Source of the DNA: an uncultured bacterium
GTDB taxonomy: Bacteria > Vulcanimicrobiota > CADAWZ01
Direction of reading: 5' to 3'
DNA: 64,000 nucleotides
NCBI GenBank assembly: GCA_902790465.1
Contig: CADASF010000009.1
Span: 1-64,000, forward strand
Each line of letters starts with the position of its first letter. Position 1 is the stretch's first letter. The notes below the pieces were generated by a model that had not been told where the DNA came from, did not search any database, and was given only the letters and a program-made list of their open reading frames with translations. This document shows positions 50,444 to 59,293 of the stretch, one piece after another. The translations under genes and the position numbers were made by a program.

Positions 50444-51700
50444 TTATTTTACTAAATGTATTGCCATGCCGTCTCTTAACTTAGGTTCAAACCAAGTTGA
50501 TTTTGGAGGCATTATCTTTCCTGCATCTGCTACATCTATCAAGTCTTTTATTGAAGTTGGATATAGAGCAAATGCTACTACAAATTTTCCTGAATCTGTG
50601 AGTTTTTTCAATTCTCCATTTCCTCTTATGCCACCAACAAAGTCAATATTTTTGTCTTCTCTTGGTTTCTTTATTCCCAAAATTGGATCGAGAAGATTGT
50701 TTTGAAGAATTGATGCATCAAGTGATTCTACAGGATCTTTTTCATCATAAGAATCAGCTTTTGCTGTTATGATATAGCCTTTGTGGTCGATATACATGCC
50801 AAAATCATGCTTCTTTTCAGGCATTGGAACTTCATCTGAACATTCTTTAATTTCGAATTTATTTTCGATTAATTTAAAGAATTCTTCTTTTGTATGTCCG
50901 TTTAGATTTTTTACAACTCTGTTATAAGCCATTATATTCATTTCACTTGCTGGGAATATAACAGATAGGAAGAAATTGTATTCTTCATCACCTTTATGCT
51001 CAGGATTTGTATCTTTCATCATGTTTTTGACACGCATTGCTGAAGCACTTCTATGATGTCCATCAGCTACATACATTACATCAATAGCTTTGAATTCTTT
51101 TTCGATTTGTTTGATTTCTTCTGGATTGTCGATGAGCCAAAGAATATGTCTTATTCCATCATTACCTGTAAAATCATATTCACTTTGGCGAGATTCGATT
51201 TCGTCAAAAATCTTTTTTAATTCAGCTCTGTCTTTATAGACCAAGAATACTGGTCCTGTATTTGCCATTGTTGCATATATATGTCTTGTTCTGTCATCTT
51301 CTTTGTCTTTTCTTGTCAATTCATGTTTTTTGATGATATTTTTTTCATATTCATCAACACTTGCACAAGCTACAAGACCTGTTTGGGCATGAAGTTTGTC
51401 GCCTATTGGCATAATCTGTTTGTAGAGATAGAAGATAGGTTTTTCGTCCTGTACCAAAATACCATCTTTTTCAAATTGATCCATATTTTCTTTTGCTTTT
51501 TCATAAACTCTGTCGTCATATTGATTTATAGCAGGGTCTAAATCAATTTCTGGTTTTGTGACATGAAGAAGGCTTATTGGATTGTCTTTTGCAAGTTGCT
51601 TAGCTTCTTCTGTGTTTAGAACATCATAAGGTGGACAGGTTACTAATGAAGCATTTTCACTTTTCGGTCTTAGACCTTTAAATGGTTTTACGATTGCCAA
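50444..51700 (-). CDS. DUF1015 family protein
   Basis: The 418-residue protein begins MAIVKPFKGLRPKSENASLV followed by TCPPYDVLNTEEA, the hallmark of DUF1015, and carries the conserved MYVADGHHRSASA (about 217-229). The length matches the family. DUF1015 proteins are widespread in anaerobes; some are annotated as HtpX-independent kinase-like or SerK-like proteins, since the fold has been linked to an ADP-dependent serine kinase, but I do not assign activity here. It is a single gene in divergent orientation to the ferredoxin gene. Confidence 0.92.
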   Translation of the reverse strand: MAIVKPFKGLRPKSENASLVTCPPYDVLNTEEAKQLAKDNPISLLHVTKPEIDLDPAINQYDDRVYEKAKENMDQFEKDGILVQDEKPIFYLYKQIMPIGDKLHAQTGLVACASVDEYEKNIIKKHELTRKDKEDDRTRHIYATMANTGPVFLVYKDRAELKKIFDEIESRQSEYDFTGNDGIRHILWLIDNPEEIKQIEKEFKAIDVMYVADGHHRSASAMRVKNMMKDTNPEHKGDEEYNFFLSVIFPASEMNIMAYNRVVKNLNGHTKEEFFKLIENKFEIKECSDEVPMPEKKHDFGMYIDHKGYIITAKADSYDEKDPVESLDASILQNNLLDPILGIKKPREDKNIDFVGGIRGNGELKKLTDSGKFVVAFALYPTSIKDLIDVADAGKIMPPKSTWFEPKLRDGMAIHLVK

Positions 51701-51872
51701 TTTCGGAACTCCTTTGACTTTATTATTAATAAAAAATATATTATTGATTTATTTTTAATAACCTTTTATTTTTTTAAAATAAATTATATTATAAAAAAGA
51801 TTGACAAAATTAGAATAAATAAATATAATATTATTTACGAGGTTTTAAAGTTAGTTTTGTAAATTTACTTTT

Positions 51873-51958
51873 AGTACCGCGGGGGATAGCGGGAAAGGCT
51901 TCCTCATAAAAAGCCATAGCCTATATAGGAAAACCGTCTTTTGGGCGGTGTCCTTTTA
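51873..51958 (+). promoter_or_regulatory. Structured 5' leader of the ferredoxin gene, riboswitch-like
   Basis: This is a locally GC-rich run in very AT-rich DNA. It can form ccgc(51877-80)/gcgg(51889-92), ggctt(51897-901)/aagcc(51911-15), cctat/atagg (51920-29) and accgtc(51933-38)/ggcggt(51944-49). The last hairpin is followed by a T-rich tail (tccttttaatttttt), like an intrinsic terminator before the start codon. This aptamer-then-terminator arrangement suggests regulation by a ligand or by a protein. It does not match a riboswitch class that I can name. Confidence 0.5.
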
Positions 51959-51986
51959 ATTTTTTATTATGAAAGGATATAAAAAA

Positions 51987-52160
51987 ATGGCAGCAGTAGT
52001 AGATCCCGGCAAATGCGTTGGTTGTGGAAGCTGTGAATCAGTTTGTCCAGTAGAGGCTATCAAAGTTCAAGAGTCAGTTGCAAAAGCAGATGAGAGTACA
52101 TGCATTGAATGTGGGGCATGTGTAAGTGAATGTCCTGCTGAAGCAATTTCTCTTCCTTAG
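51987..52160 (+). CDS. 2[4Fe-4S] ferredoxin
   Basis: The 57-residue protein (from ATG 51987) has two clusters of CxxCxxCxxxCP (CVGCGSCESVCPVEAIK and CIECGACVSECPAEAIS), the classic clostridial-type bacterial ferredoxin that carries electrons in anaerobic metabolism. ATG 51987 follows aaagga; ATG 51969 would add six residues and lie upstream of that site. It is monocistronic, bounded by the leader structure and a terminator. It is a likely electron partner for the aldo/keto reductases or radical SAM enzymes of the window, which is inference. Confidence 0.95.
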   Translation: MAAVVDPGKCVGCGSCESVCPVEAIKVQESVAKADESTCIECGACVSECPAEAISLP

Positions 52161-52186
52161 TAATTAATTATTTTTTAGAGTGTGTA

Positions 52187-52226
52187 AGGACATTGTTATC
52201 TATTATTTGATGGCGGTGTCCTTTTT
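52187..52226 (+). terminator. Terminator after ferredoxin
   Basis: The stem aaggacattg / cggtgtcctt (two G-U pairs) ends in T7. The gcggtgtccttt string also occurs in the leader terminator upstream (51946-51955). Confidence 0.82.
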
Positions 52227-52258
52227 TTGATTTTAGTCTTATTTTATAGGAGGCTTTT

Positions 52259-54442
52259 GTGGGAGTTATTAAATGTCCTTCTTGTTCAGCAGATGTAGAT
52301 GATAAGATGCTTTTTTGTCCAAACTGTTTTGGTGAATTAAAGGATGCTAAAGATTCATCGCAAGATAAGAAAACTTCTGTATCAAATCAAGTTGTAAATG
52401 AAAATTCAGAAGAAAAGTCAACTGAAAATGGAAATTTTATAGTATGTCCTTCTTGTGGAAAAAAATCATCTAAGGGGATGTTATTTTGTCCATTTTGTTT
52501 TAACGAATTTGCTGCTTCTTCTGAAGACAAAGATTCATCAGATAATATTGATGAAGATATCGATCCAACCCTTTTGGTAGATGAAAAATATTTAAAACTT
52601 GATACATATAAAGATGGTCCTGTTTTTTCTATGTACAAAGCATGTGATAAGTTGGACAGGAATTCCATTTATTCTATTCGGGAATTTGATTTTTCATCTG
52701 AAAAAGTTGATAATACAGAAGATATTTTTAAAAAATTTGATGAAATTGCAACTAATATTTTGCGGGTTTCAAATCCATCAATAACGAGGTTATTTGATTA
52801 TTTTCACAGGGAAAATTCTCTCTTTTTAGTTTATGAATTTGCAAATGGGCTTCCGCTAACAAAGTTTTTAAATGATTTCTATAATAGAACGCAAATGGCA
52901 TTACCTGAGGGACTTATTGTTCTGATTGCAATTAAGTTACTCGAAATGCTTGAATATTTACATAGTCTTGATAATCCTTTATATTGTGTTGATATAAGAC
53001 CTTCATCTGTAATTGTATCAGAAGATATATCTGAGTTATCATATATAAATTTAGGTGTATCTTATGTACAAGATTTGATAGGTATTTATAAGGATATTCC
53101 TGATAATAGTCATGATTATTTTAATTCTCTTAAAAATCCTAAAAGAGATCTTTGGTGTGTTGGTTCTGTAATATATTTCTTGATATCAAATCTCGATCTT
53201 CAGATTTTTGAGAGCATGGAACCTTCTCAAATAAACTCTTTGAGAAAAGATTTGTCTCCTGCTTTTTGTGAGATTCTTACAAAGTTGCTTGGGTCTAATA
53301 GACTTTCTGGCTATTCTTCAGCAACTGAGGCTAAAAAGGATTTTGTATCAAAATGTAGAGCAAGGGGAGTAAATACTTATGATTTTTATTATAAATTCAT
53401 AGATTTTAAGCCTGAATCTGTTGTTTGGGACATCTATTTGGGAAATAATGCAAGAACTGGTAGTATTGGAGGAAATACTTCAATACCAATGAAAATGGCA
53501 TGGTCATTTCCCAGTTCTACAAAGATGAGTGGTTGTATAACTCCTTTTGGTAAAAATATAGTTAGTTCTTTTAATAATGGAGAAATTTTTGTTTTAAATG
53601 CTTCAAAAGGAACATGTATTTGGAATTGCAATATGCGGGAAAAATTAAACCCAGTGATTTCAGATGGTAAGAGGATTTATTCAAGTAGTTCTAATTCTCC
53701 ATCTGTTTTTTGTTTTGATCCTGAATCTGAAAATCCAGGTATATGGCGTACAAATATTGACGGAATGTTGATGACTTCTCCTTTTTTAGGAAATGGAGTT
53801 TTGTATCAAGTTTCATATAATGGTGTGATTTATGCTATTTCACCAGATAGTGGAAGTATTATTTGGCAGGAATCATTGAACATAATGACTATTTCACCTC
53901 CTGTTATAAATGATGATTTAATTTTGGTTGCTGGTCTAAATGGAATATTGTATTCATTTGGAATAAATGAGAAGAAAATTTTGTGGCATTATGAAACAGG
54001 AAGCAATATTTCTTTGCCATGTACCCTTAATGACGATTGTGTTTTAATTTCAACAACAACTGGAGTAATTTTTAATGTTGATATAAATTCGGCTTCTTTA
54101 AAATGGAAAATTGAGGCAGATTCTCCACTTGCATGTCCTATAAAGGCACTTCCAGATACTTATATTTTTATAACTCAAAAGGGAATAATGTATAATGTAG
54201 CTTCAGATGGAAATATTAGATGGAGAGTAAAACTTGGTTTGACAGGAGAATATTTGTGTTCTATTACAAATAATAGAGCTTATGTATTTTCGCCAGATGC
54301 TCGAATTCTTGTTATTGATTTATTTACAGGTAAATTGATAGATAAAAATGGTGTAAGAGTTAAGATTACATCGGAACCTGTTATATATAATGGTAAATTA
54401 TATTTTTCTGTTCAAGATGGAACTGTTTTTTGTTATTCTTAA
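52259..54442 (+). CDS. Zinc-ribbon / pseudokinase / PQQ beta-propeller fusion
   Basis: The 727-residue protein has two N-terminal zinc ribbons (IKCPSCSADV...CPNCFGE, and VCPSCGKKSS...CPFCFNE), an acidic linker, a protein-kinase-like domain (about 108-375) and a C-terminal beta propeller of PQQ-type repeats (about 400-727; GTCIWNCNMREK, GSIIWQESLN, KKILWHYETG). The kinase lacks key residues: the catalytic loop is YCVDIRPSSVIVS (no HRD) and the DFG position is NLG, so it is probably a pseudokinase that binds rather than phosphorylates. No signal peptide. Fusion of kinase and propeller is known in surface- or stress-sensing bacterial kinases. Start GTG 52259 behind aggagg. Confidence 0.85.
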   Translation: MGVIKCPSCSADVDDKMLFCPNCFGELKDAKDSSQDKKTSVSNQVVNENSEEKSTENGNFIVCPSCGKKSSKGMLFCPFCFNEFAASSEDKDSSDNIDEDIDPTLLVDEKYLKLDTYKDGPVFSMYKACDKLDRNSIYSIREFDFSSEKVDNTEDIFKKFDEIATNILRVSNPSITRLFDYFHRENSLFLVYEFANGLPLTKFLNDFYNRTQMALPEGLIVLIAIKLLEMLEYLHSLDNPLYCVDIRPSSVIVSEDISELSYINLGVSYVQDLIGIYKDIPDNSHDYFNSLKNPKRDLWCVGSVIYFLISNLDLQIFESMEPSQINSLRKDLSPAFCEILTKLLGSNRLSGYSSATEAKKDFVSKCRARGVNTYDFYYKFIDFKPESVVWDIYLGNNARTGSIGGNTSIPMKMAWSFPSSTKMSGCITPFGKNIVSSFNNGEIFVLNASKGTCIWNCNMREKLNPVISDGKRIYSSSSNSPSVFCFDPESENPGIWRTNIDGMLMTSPFLGNGVLYQVSYNGVIYAISPDSGSIIWQESLNIMTISPPVINDDLILVAGLNGILYSFGINEKKILWHYETGSNISLPCTLNDDCVLISTTTGVIFNVDINSASLKWKIEADSPLACPIKALPDTYIFITQKGIMYNVASDGNIRWRVKLGLTGEYLCSITNNRAYVFSPDARILVIDLFTGKLIDKNGVRVKITSEPVIYNGKLYFSVQDGTVFCYS

Positions 54443-54447
54443 AGATT

Positions 54448-54693
54448 ATGATATATATTATTTTTGAATCAATTCATTATGTCATGAAGGCTGAAAAGGC
54501 ACTATTCAAAGAATGTATTGAGTTTGAGTTAAGACCTAATCCTGATGAATTAGCCTCAGCTTGTGGTCTTTGTATTTCTTTTAAAGAAAATTTATTGCAG
54601 AAAGTTTTATCAATTTTATCTTCTTGTATGGAACAAGATATGTATTCTTGTTACAAAAAAGAAAATGGTAATTTTGTTAAATTAGATATATAA
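54448..54693 (+). CDS. DUF3343 family protein
   Basis: The 81-residue protein (MIYIIFESIHYVMKAEKALF, then FELRPNPDELASACGLCISF) matches DUF3343, small proteins with a conserved Cys that have been suggested to carry sulfur or selenium. Here two Cys occur in SACGLC. It starts 5 bp after the pseudokinase gene and is followed by two terminators, so it is its co-transcribed last gene. ATG 54448 is chosen; the frame runs upstream into the preceding gene. Confidence 0.8.
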   Translation: MIYIIFESIHYVMKAEKALFKECIEFELRPNPDELASACGLCISFKENLLQKVLSILSSCMEQDMYSCYKKENGNFVKLDI

Positions 54694-54705
54694 AAAAATA
54701 CAGCA

Positions 54706-54762
54706 ATTTTCAAAAATACGAAAATTGCCATGAGAGGCTGTAAATAAATAGCCTCTTTTTTT
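54706..54762 (+). terminator. Tandem hairpins and T-tail
   Basis: Hairpin 1 is gcaattttc / gaaaattgc; hairpin 2 is gaggctgt...agcctc (54734-54756) followed by T7. The second is the terminator of the DUF3343 gene. Confidence 0.85.
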
Positions 54763-54776
54763 GTAAGGGGGAAGTT

Positions 54777-56534
54777 TTGAAAAAAATCTTTTTTTTATCT
54801 TTTTGTTTTTTTCTATTTTTTTTGATTTCTTGTTCAAAAGTTGAAGAAACTTCATCAATACCTCCTTTTGACTATTTGAGAACATTTGGAGGAGCTTTTG
54901 CTGAAGATTGCACAACAGTTTTTCCGTTGAAAGATGGAACATTTTATGTTCTTACAAATAATTATTCACCTGCTTCTAATGGAAATGTTCCAAAATCTAT
55001 GCATTTAAAATTTCATGATTTTATGAAAGATTTGGATAATGCTTATGAAAAATCTGATATTTGGCTCTTTAGAGTTGATCCAAAATTGCCTTATGATAAA
55101 CAAATAATATATTCTCGCTGTTTTGGTGGAAGTGGATATGATGAATATTGGTCTGCTTGTTTAGATGAAGAAGAAAATATGATAATTGGATCAAAATCAA
55201 ATTCAACTGATGGAGATTTAAAAAAACATAATAATTGTAAAGACAAATGTTGGATTTTTAAAGTTGATCCTAGACAACCTTATGATAAACAAATTGTTTA
55301 TAGTCAAGTATTTCCTGCGTCAGAAATGTGGGCTCCACTTGATATTGAGTATGTAAATAAGGATATTTGTTATTTATTCTATAATATTAAACGTGAATCT
55401 GGAAATATTTGTTCTCTGATGAAATTTGATTTTTCTAAAACAAATGAAAATAATCCAGTTTTTAAAAGAGATATTTTTTTTAATACTTCTTCAACTGATT
55501 TGCGTTCTTGGTATTTCTCTAAACATTTATCTGTTTCTAAAGATGAAATTGTTACAATTCTCTGGGCTGTAGAAAAAGATAAGCTATTTTCACCAATGAA
55601 ACAAAATAAATTGTTAAATATAGATAGAACTATAAATCATAAAGATATAATAGATGATAAGGTTTTTACAAATAATCTTGATATATTATTTATTTCTTTG
55701 AATCCAAAATTGCCAGAAAAAGATTGGATCGTCTTTTCAAGACTTATCGGAGGCTCTAAATCAGAGATTTTTCCTAAAATTTGTAAAGCTGAAAATAATT
55801 GTTTTTGGATAAGTTGTTTTTCAACTTCAGATGACGGAGATATGAAAGATAATCTTTCAGAAGAACTATCTTCTATAGCAATTATGAAAATAAATCCTTC
55901 ATTATCGAGAGATAAACAAATTGAATATTCTAAATTTATACATGCTGATAATAAACATGCTTTTCATTCAGCTCCATTTTCTGTAGAACAAAATAAAGTT
56001 GGATTTTTATTTGGAATAGGATTTATAAAAAATGGGAAATATAAAAAAGATATTTCAATAAGATATACAGCTGACGAAGATACATTTATAAAAAAAGGGG
56101 AATATAAAGAAGATATTTCTTTAACTAAAAAACAAAAAGAAAAAAATATTGTTTTTTCTTCTTTTGAAAGAGAAGAAAAATATAATTCTTTAGATTATTA
56201 TAAGGTATTTATTATAGATACAGAAAAAGAAAAGTATTATTTTCAAGATATAAATATTTGTAAGGCAGTCAATGGACTTTTGAATCCCAATGTGTCTTTT
56301 GTAGGTTCTTCTTTTTTATTTCCGATTGATTCTTGTTCTCTTCCTTTGGTTGGAGACATGCCTAATTTTAAAACATCTTTTATTGAAAATTATCTAAGTA
56401 GAAATATTTCTTTAAATAATTTTTTTAAAAAACGTAGTGATGATGTATTAAATAAGGCTTTTTCAAGTGAGATTGTTATTGGAAAAATAGATATAAAAAA
56501 TATGAAAGAATTTTCTAATAACGAAAATAAATGA
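54777..56534 (+). CDS. Lipoprotein, paralogue of the protein at 57513
   Basis: The 585-residue protein has a lipoprotein signal: a basic start, a hydrophobic core (FFLSFCFFLFFL) and lipobox LISC, then SKVEETS. The mature part begins FDYLRTFGGAFAEDCTTVFP, with KDGTFYVLTNNYSPAS, DVWLFRVDPKLPYDKQIIYSRCFGGSGYD-like segments and repeats of DPxxPYDKQI. The repeating pattern suggests a beta-propeller-like surface protein. The paralogue at 57513 has the same segments, so this is a duplicated family. Start TTG 54777 behind aaggggga. Ligand unknown. Confidence 0.82.
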   Translation: MKKIFFLSFCFFLFFLISCSKVEETSSIPPFDYLRTFGGAFAEDCTTVFPLKDGTFYVLTNNYSPASNGNVPKSMHLKFHDFMKDLDNAYEKSDIWLFRVDPKLPYDKQIIYSRCFGGSGYDEYWSACLDEEENMIIGSKSNSTDGDLKKHNNCKDKCWIFKVDPRQPYDKQIVYSQVFPASEMWAPLDIEYVNKDICYLFYNIKRESGNICSLMKFDFSKTNENNPVFKRDIFFNTSSTDLRSWYFSKHLSVSKDEIVTILWAVEKDKLFSPMKQNKLLNIDRTINHKDIIDDKVFTNNLDILFISLNPKLPEKDWIVFSRLIGGSKSEIFPKICKAENNCFWISCFSTSDDGDMKDNLSEELSSIAIMKINPSLSRDKQIEYSKFIHADNKHAFHSAPFSVEQNKVGFLFGIGFIKNGKYKKDISIRYTADEDTFIKKGEYKEDISLTKKQKEKNIVFSSFEREEKYNSLDYYKVFIIDTEKEKYYFQDINICKAVNGLLNPNVSFVGSSFLFPIDSCSLPLVGDMPNFKTSFIENYLSRNISLNNFFKKRSDDVLNKAFSSEIVIGKIDIKNMKEFSNNENK

Positions 56535-56545
56535 GGAGAAAAAAA

Positions 56546-57523
56546 ATGGGTAATACTTTAAAACTAACTTTGAGTTATTTAAAAAAAATAAAACAAGAGA
56601 AAAAATCTATTTTGTTTATTTTTTTATGGGGATTGATATTTGAAATTGCTTGGATAATTCCAGGATTTGATTTATTATCTCTAATTAGTCCTATAATAAA
56701 TCCTGTTAAGTCTTATTTGACATCTCCTCTTTTAGGATTGTTGTTTATTAGAACTTATAATCCTCATTTGATGTTTATTTGGGTTTTTGTCATTGCTTTT
56801 ATAATATCTGCTATTACTTCTACTATCTATATCTTTATTCATTGTAAGGCATATAATATTCTAGTTAAAAAAATTTTGAATTTTAAATCTGATGTTGATA
56901 TAAAAGATTTGTATGTTGAAAAATCAGACAATTTAAAACAGTATTTTTATTGGGAAATTTCATGCTTTTTTATTAAATTTTTTATATTTGTTCCGTTTTT
57001 TATTTGGTCTAATTTTTTTGCAGATTTTTCAAATAGAATTGAACATATATTAATATTTATAGTTGTTTGTATTTTATTTATTATTGTTGATTTATATACA
57101 ATTGTAACTCGTGTTTTTGTAGCACCTGTTTTTATTTCAGATAAATATCAAGATTTAAAATCAATTGGTATTTGGAATATTTCAACAAGAATTTGTTCAG
57201 CAAAATTGATTGTTCCAAGCTTAGTTCTTGCAATAGTTTATATTTTGTCAAATATTTTGGTTTTAGTTGGTTTTGTATTTTTATTTGCGATAAAGGAATA
57301 TTTTGAAATCATTTGGGTGTTTAACATAATACTTTGGATTTTATTTATATTTATAGCTTCTTGTTTTGCATATCATGTTGGATTATTCTGTTTTGTATAT
57401 TCTTGTTCATGTCAAGAACTTATATTCCCTGATAATCCATTGATTTTACATTCTGAATCTGAAGATGGACAGATAGAAGATGTATATTCTGTTTTTGAAG
57501 AGGAAGATTTTTATGAAAAATAA
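56546..57523 (+). CDS. Six-to-seven-segment integral membrane protein
   Basis: The 325-residue protein has six or seven hydrophobic segments (about 30-50, 60-75, 80-105, 135-160, 170-190, 235-265, 270-300). I recognise no catalytic motif or family. It lies between the two paralogous lipoprotein genes; its end overlaps the second lipoprotein gene by 11 bp and its start is just after the first, so all three form one operon. It may act in export or membrane placement of the lipoproteins. ATG 56546 follows aggag; ATG 56531 lies before that site. Confidence 0.75.
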   Translation: MGNTLKLTLSYLKKIKQEKKSILFIFLWGLIFEIAWIIPGFDLLSLISPIINPVKSYLTSPLLGLLFIRTYNPHLMFIWVFVIAFIISAITSTIYIFIHCKAYNILVKKILNFKSDVDIKDLYVEKSDNLKQYFYWEISCFFIKFFIFVPFFIWSNFFADFSNRIEHILIFIVVCILFIIVDLYTIVTRVFVAPVFISDKYQDLKSIGIWNISTRICSAKLIVPSLVLAIVYILSNILVLVGFVFLFAIKEYFEIIWVFNIILWILFIFIASCFAYHVGLFCFVYSCSCQELIFPDNPLILHSESEDGQIEDVYSVFEEEDFYEK

Positions 57524-59219
57524 AAAAATATTTACTATTTTTATTTTATTTTTGTCTATTTTGGTTTTGACATCATGTTCAAAAAATAATATTGAATCTA
57601 AAAAACAAGAAAAAAATCATTCATTTGAATTTTTAAATGTTTTTGGGGGAGTATTATTTGATTTACCTGGGAAAGTTTTTCCATTAAAAGATGGAACTTT
57701 TTATGTTGTAGCTGAAACATATTCTCCAGCTTCTATAAGAGATATTCCTAACTCTTGTCATTTTAAATCTTATGGATTGTTTAACATGTCTGATTGTATC
57801 GAAGATTATGGAGATGTTTGGATATTTCAAATTGATCCTAAAAAAGAAGAGGGAAAACAAGTTATATATTCTCGTTGTTTTGGTGGAAGCAAAGGAGATG
57901 GTGTGGCAAGTGCTACAATTACAGAAGATGAGCAGATTGTTATTTGTTCTATATCAAATTCAAATGATGGTGATTTGAAGTCATATAGGGAAGGTGACAA
58001 AAAATGGATATTCAGAGTTGACCCAAAGAAAGAATGGAAAAAACAAATTACTTTCAGTATGGCATTTCATGGTTCTGAATTTGATTATGTGAATGATATT
58101 AAATTCGTATCTAAAGATATTGCTTATCTGTATATTAGTAAAAAAAATAGTGATGGATGTATGTATTCCTTGTTGGGATTAGACTTTTCTAAAGAGCCAT
58201 CATACAACAGTGAATTTTTTCGCAGAGATATATTTTTTACGGATATGAAACTGATTAGAGATGGATCAATATATACAAAAAATAAGATTGTTTTTTCAGA
58301 TGATGGTATTGCAACTCTTGTTGTTGCTATTGACAAAGACCACATATTTATGCCAAATGATATAAAAAAAGAATTGAATATTCAAAAGAAAATATCTTAT
58401 AAAGATGATAAAAAATCAAAAGATGATGAAAATATAAAGTCAGGAAGGTATTCTGATGTATTGGTTTTATCTCTTGATACTAAGCGTTCTGAATCAGATT
58501 GGATTGTTTTTTCAAGATTTATAGGAGGAAATAATTGTGATTTTTTGCCCTCCATTCTGAAATCAAAAGAAGGAAAATATTGGATAGCTTTTTTATCTTC
58601 TTCCTGTGATGGAGAATTAGAAGGAGTTAAGATAAAGGGTGAAAATGCGAATTATAATAATTTAGTTTTATTAAGATTAAATACTAAACTTGCATTTGAC
58701 AAACAAATAGAGTATTTGAAATATCTATCAACACCGAAAGATGAATGTTGGGGATTGTATTGTTTTGATGTAGATAAAAATGACAATATTGCTTTTTTAT
58801 CTCAAAAAAATAAGCGAAATAGTAATAAAAATTCTTCTAATGAAAAAGACAAAGATATTATTGTAGAAAATAATAAATATGATAAAAATAAAAATATTGT
58901 ATTTCCTTCTATAGGAGATAAGAATTATAATAAAACTTATGAAATGTTTTATATAGATACAAATAAAAATGAGACATTCTCAAAAGATTTATATATTAAT
59001 ACAGATGCTTGTTATGCCTTGAAATTTTATAATGATTCTTCTCTTATTTTTTGTATGTCCACAAATAGTTTACCCAATTTTGGTGATATGCCATCTTATG
59101 AAATTTCTTTTATTGAGAAACAAATAAATAATATGTTAGATAGAAAAGATGGAGAAAACTCTTCTTTGAATATTTTAGTTGGAATTTTGCCTATAAAAAA
59201 TATGAAAAAAATAGATTAA
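57513..59219 (+). CDS. Lipoprotein paralogous to the one at 54777
   Basis: The 568-residue protein begins MKNKKIFTIFILFLSILVLT, with lipobox LTSC, and mature segments FEFLNVFGGVLFDLPGKVFP, KDGTFYVVAETYSPAS, DVWIFQIDPKKEEGKQVIYS, RCFGGSKGD, DWIVFSRFIGG and DKQIEYLKYLS. The same blocks occur in the first lipoprotein with moderate divergence. A lysine/asparagine-rich insert (about 430-470) differs between them. It ends with GILPIKNMKKID, parallel to GKIDIKNMKEFS of the paralogue. Its start is ATG 57513 behind gaggaag, inside the membrane protein gene. Confidence 0.85.
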   Translation: MKNKKIFTIFILFLSILVLTSCSKNNIESKKQEKNHSFEFLNVFGGVLFDLPGKVFPLKDGTFYVVAETYSPASIRDIPNSCHFKSYGLFNMSDCIEDYGDVWIFQIDPKKEEGKQVIYSRCFGGSKGDGVASATITEDEQIVICSISNSNDGDLKSYREGDKKWIFRVDPKKEWKKQITFSMAFHGSEFDYVNDIKFVSKDIAYLYISKKNSDGCMYSLLGLDFSKEPSYNSEFFRRDIFFTDMKLIRDGSIYTKNKIVFSDDGIATLVVAIDKDHIFMPNDIKKELNIQKKISYKDDKKSKDDENIKSGRYSDVLVLSLDTKRSESDWIVFSRFIGGNNCDFLPSILKSKEGKYWIAFLSSSCDGELEGVKIKGENANYNNLVLLRLNTKLAFDKQIEYLKYLSTPKDECWGLYCFDVDKNDNIAFLSQKNKRNSNKNSSNEKDKDIIVENNKYDKNKNIVFPSIGDKNYNKTYEMFYIDTNKNETFSKDLYINTDACYALKFYNDSSLIFCMSTNSLPNFGDMPSYEISFIEKQINNMLDRKDGENSSLNILVGILPIKNMKKID

Positions 59220-59244
59220 AATTATTTTAGGCGTGTAAAAAAAA

Positions 59245-59282
59245 GAAGCTACTGATAATTTTATCAGTAGCTTCTTTTCTTT
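59245..59282. terminator. Bidirectional terminator
   Basis: The stem gaagctactgata / tatcagtagcttc with a T-rich tail separates the convergent lipoprotein and FHA genes. Confidence 0.92.
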
Positions 59283-59293
59283 TTAAATAAGTA

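Noticed and set aside
51873-51958. Known riboswitch classes (fluoride, manganese, ZTP, THF, c-di-GMP) or a tRNA
   Set aside because: None of the conserved core strings that I remember for these classes, nor a T-arm, is present; only a loose similarity (ggggatagc) to the manganese class was seen.
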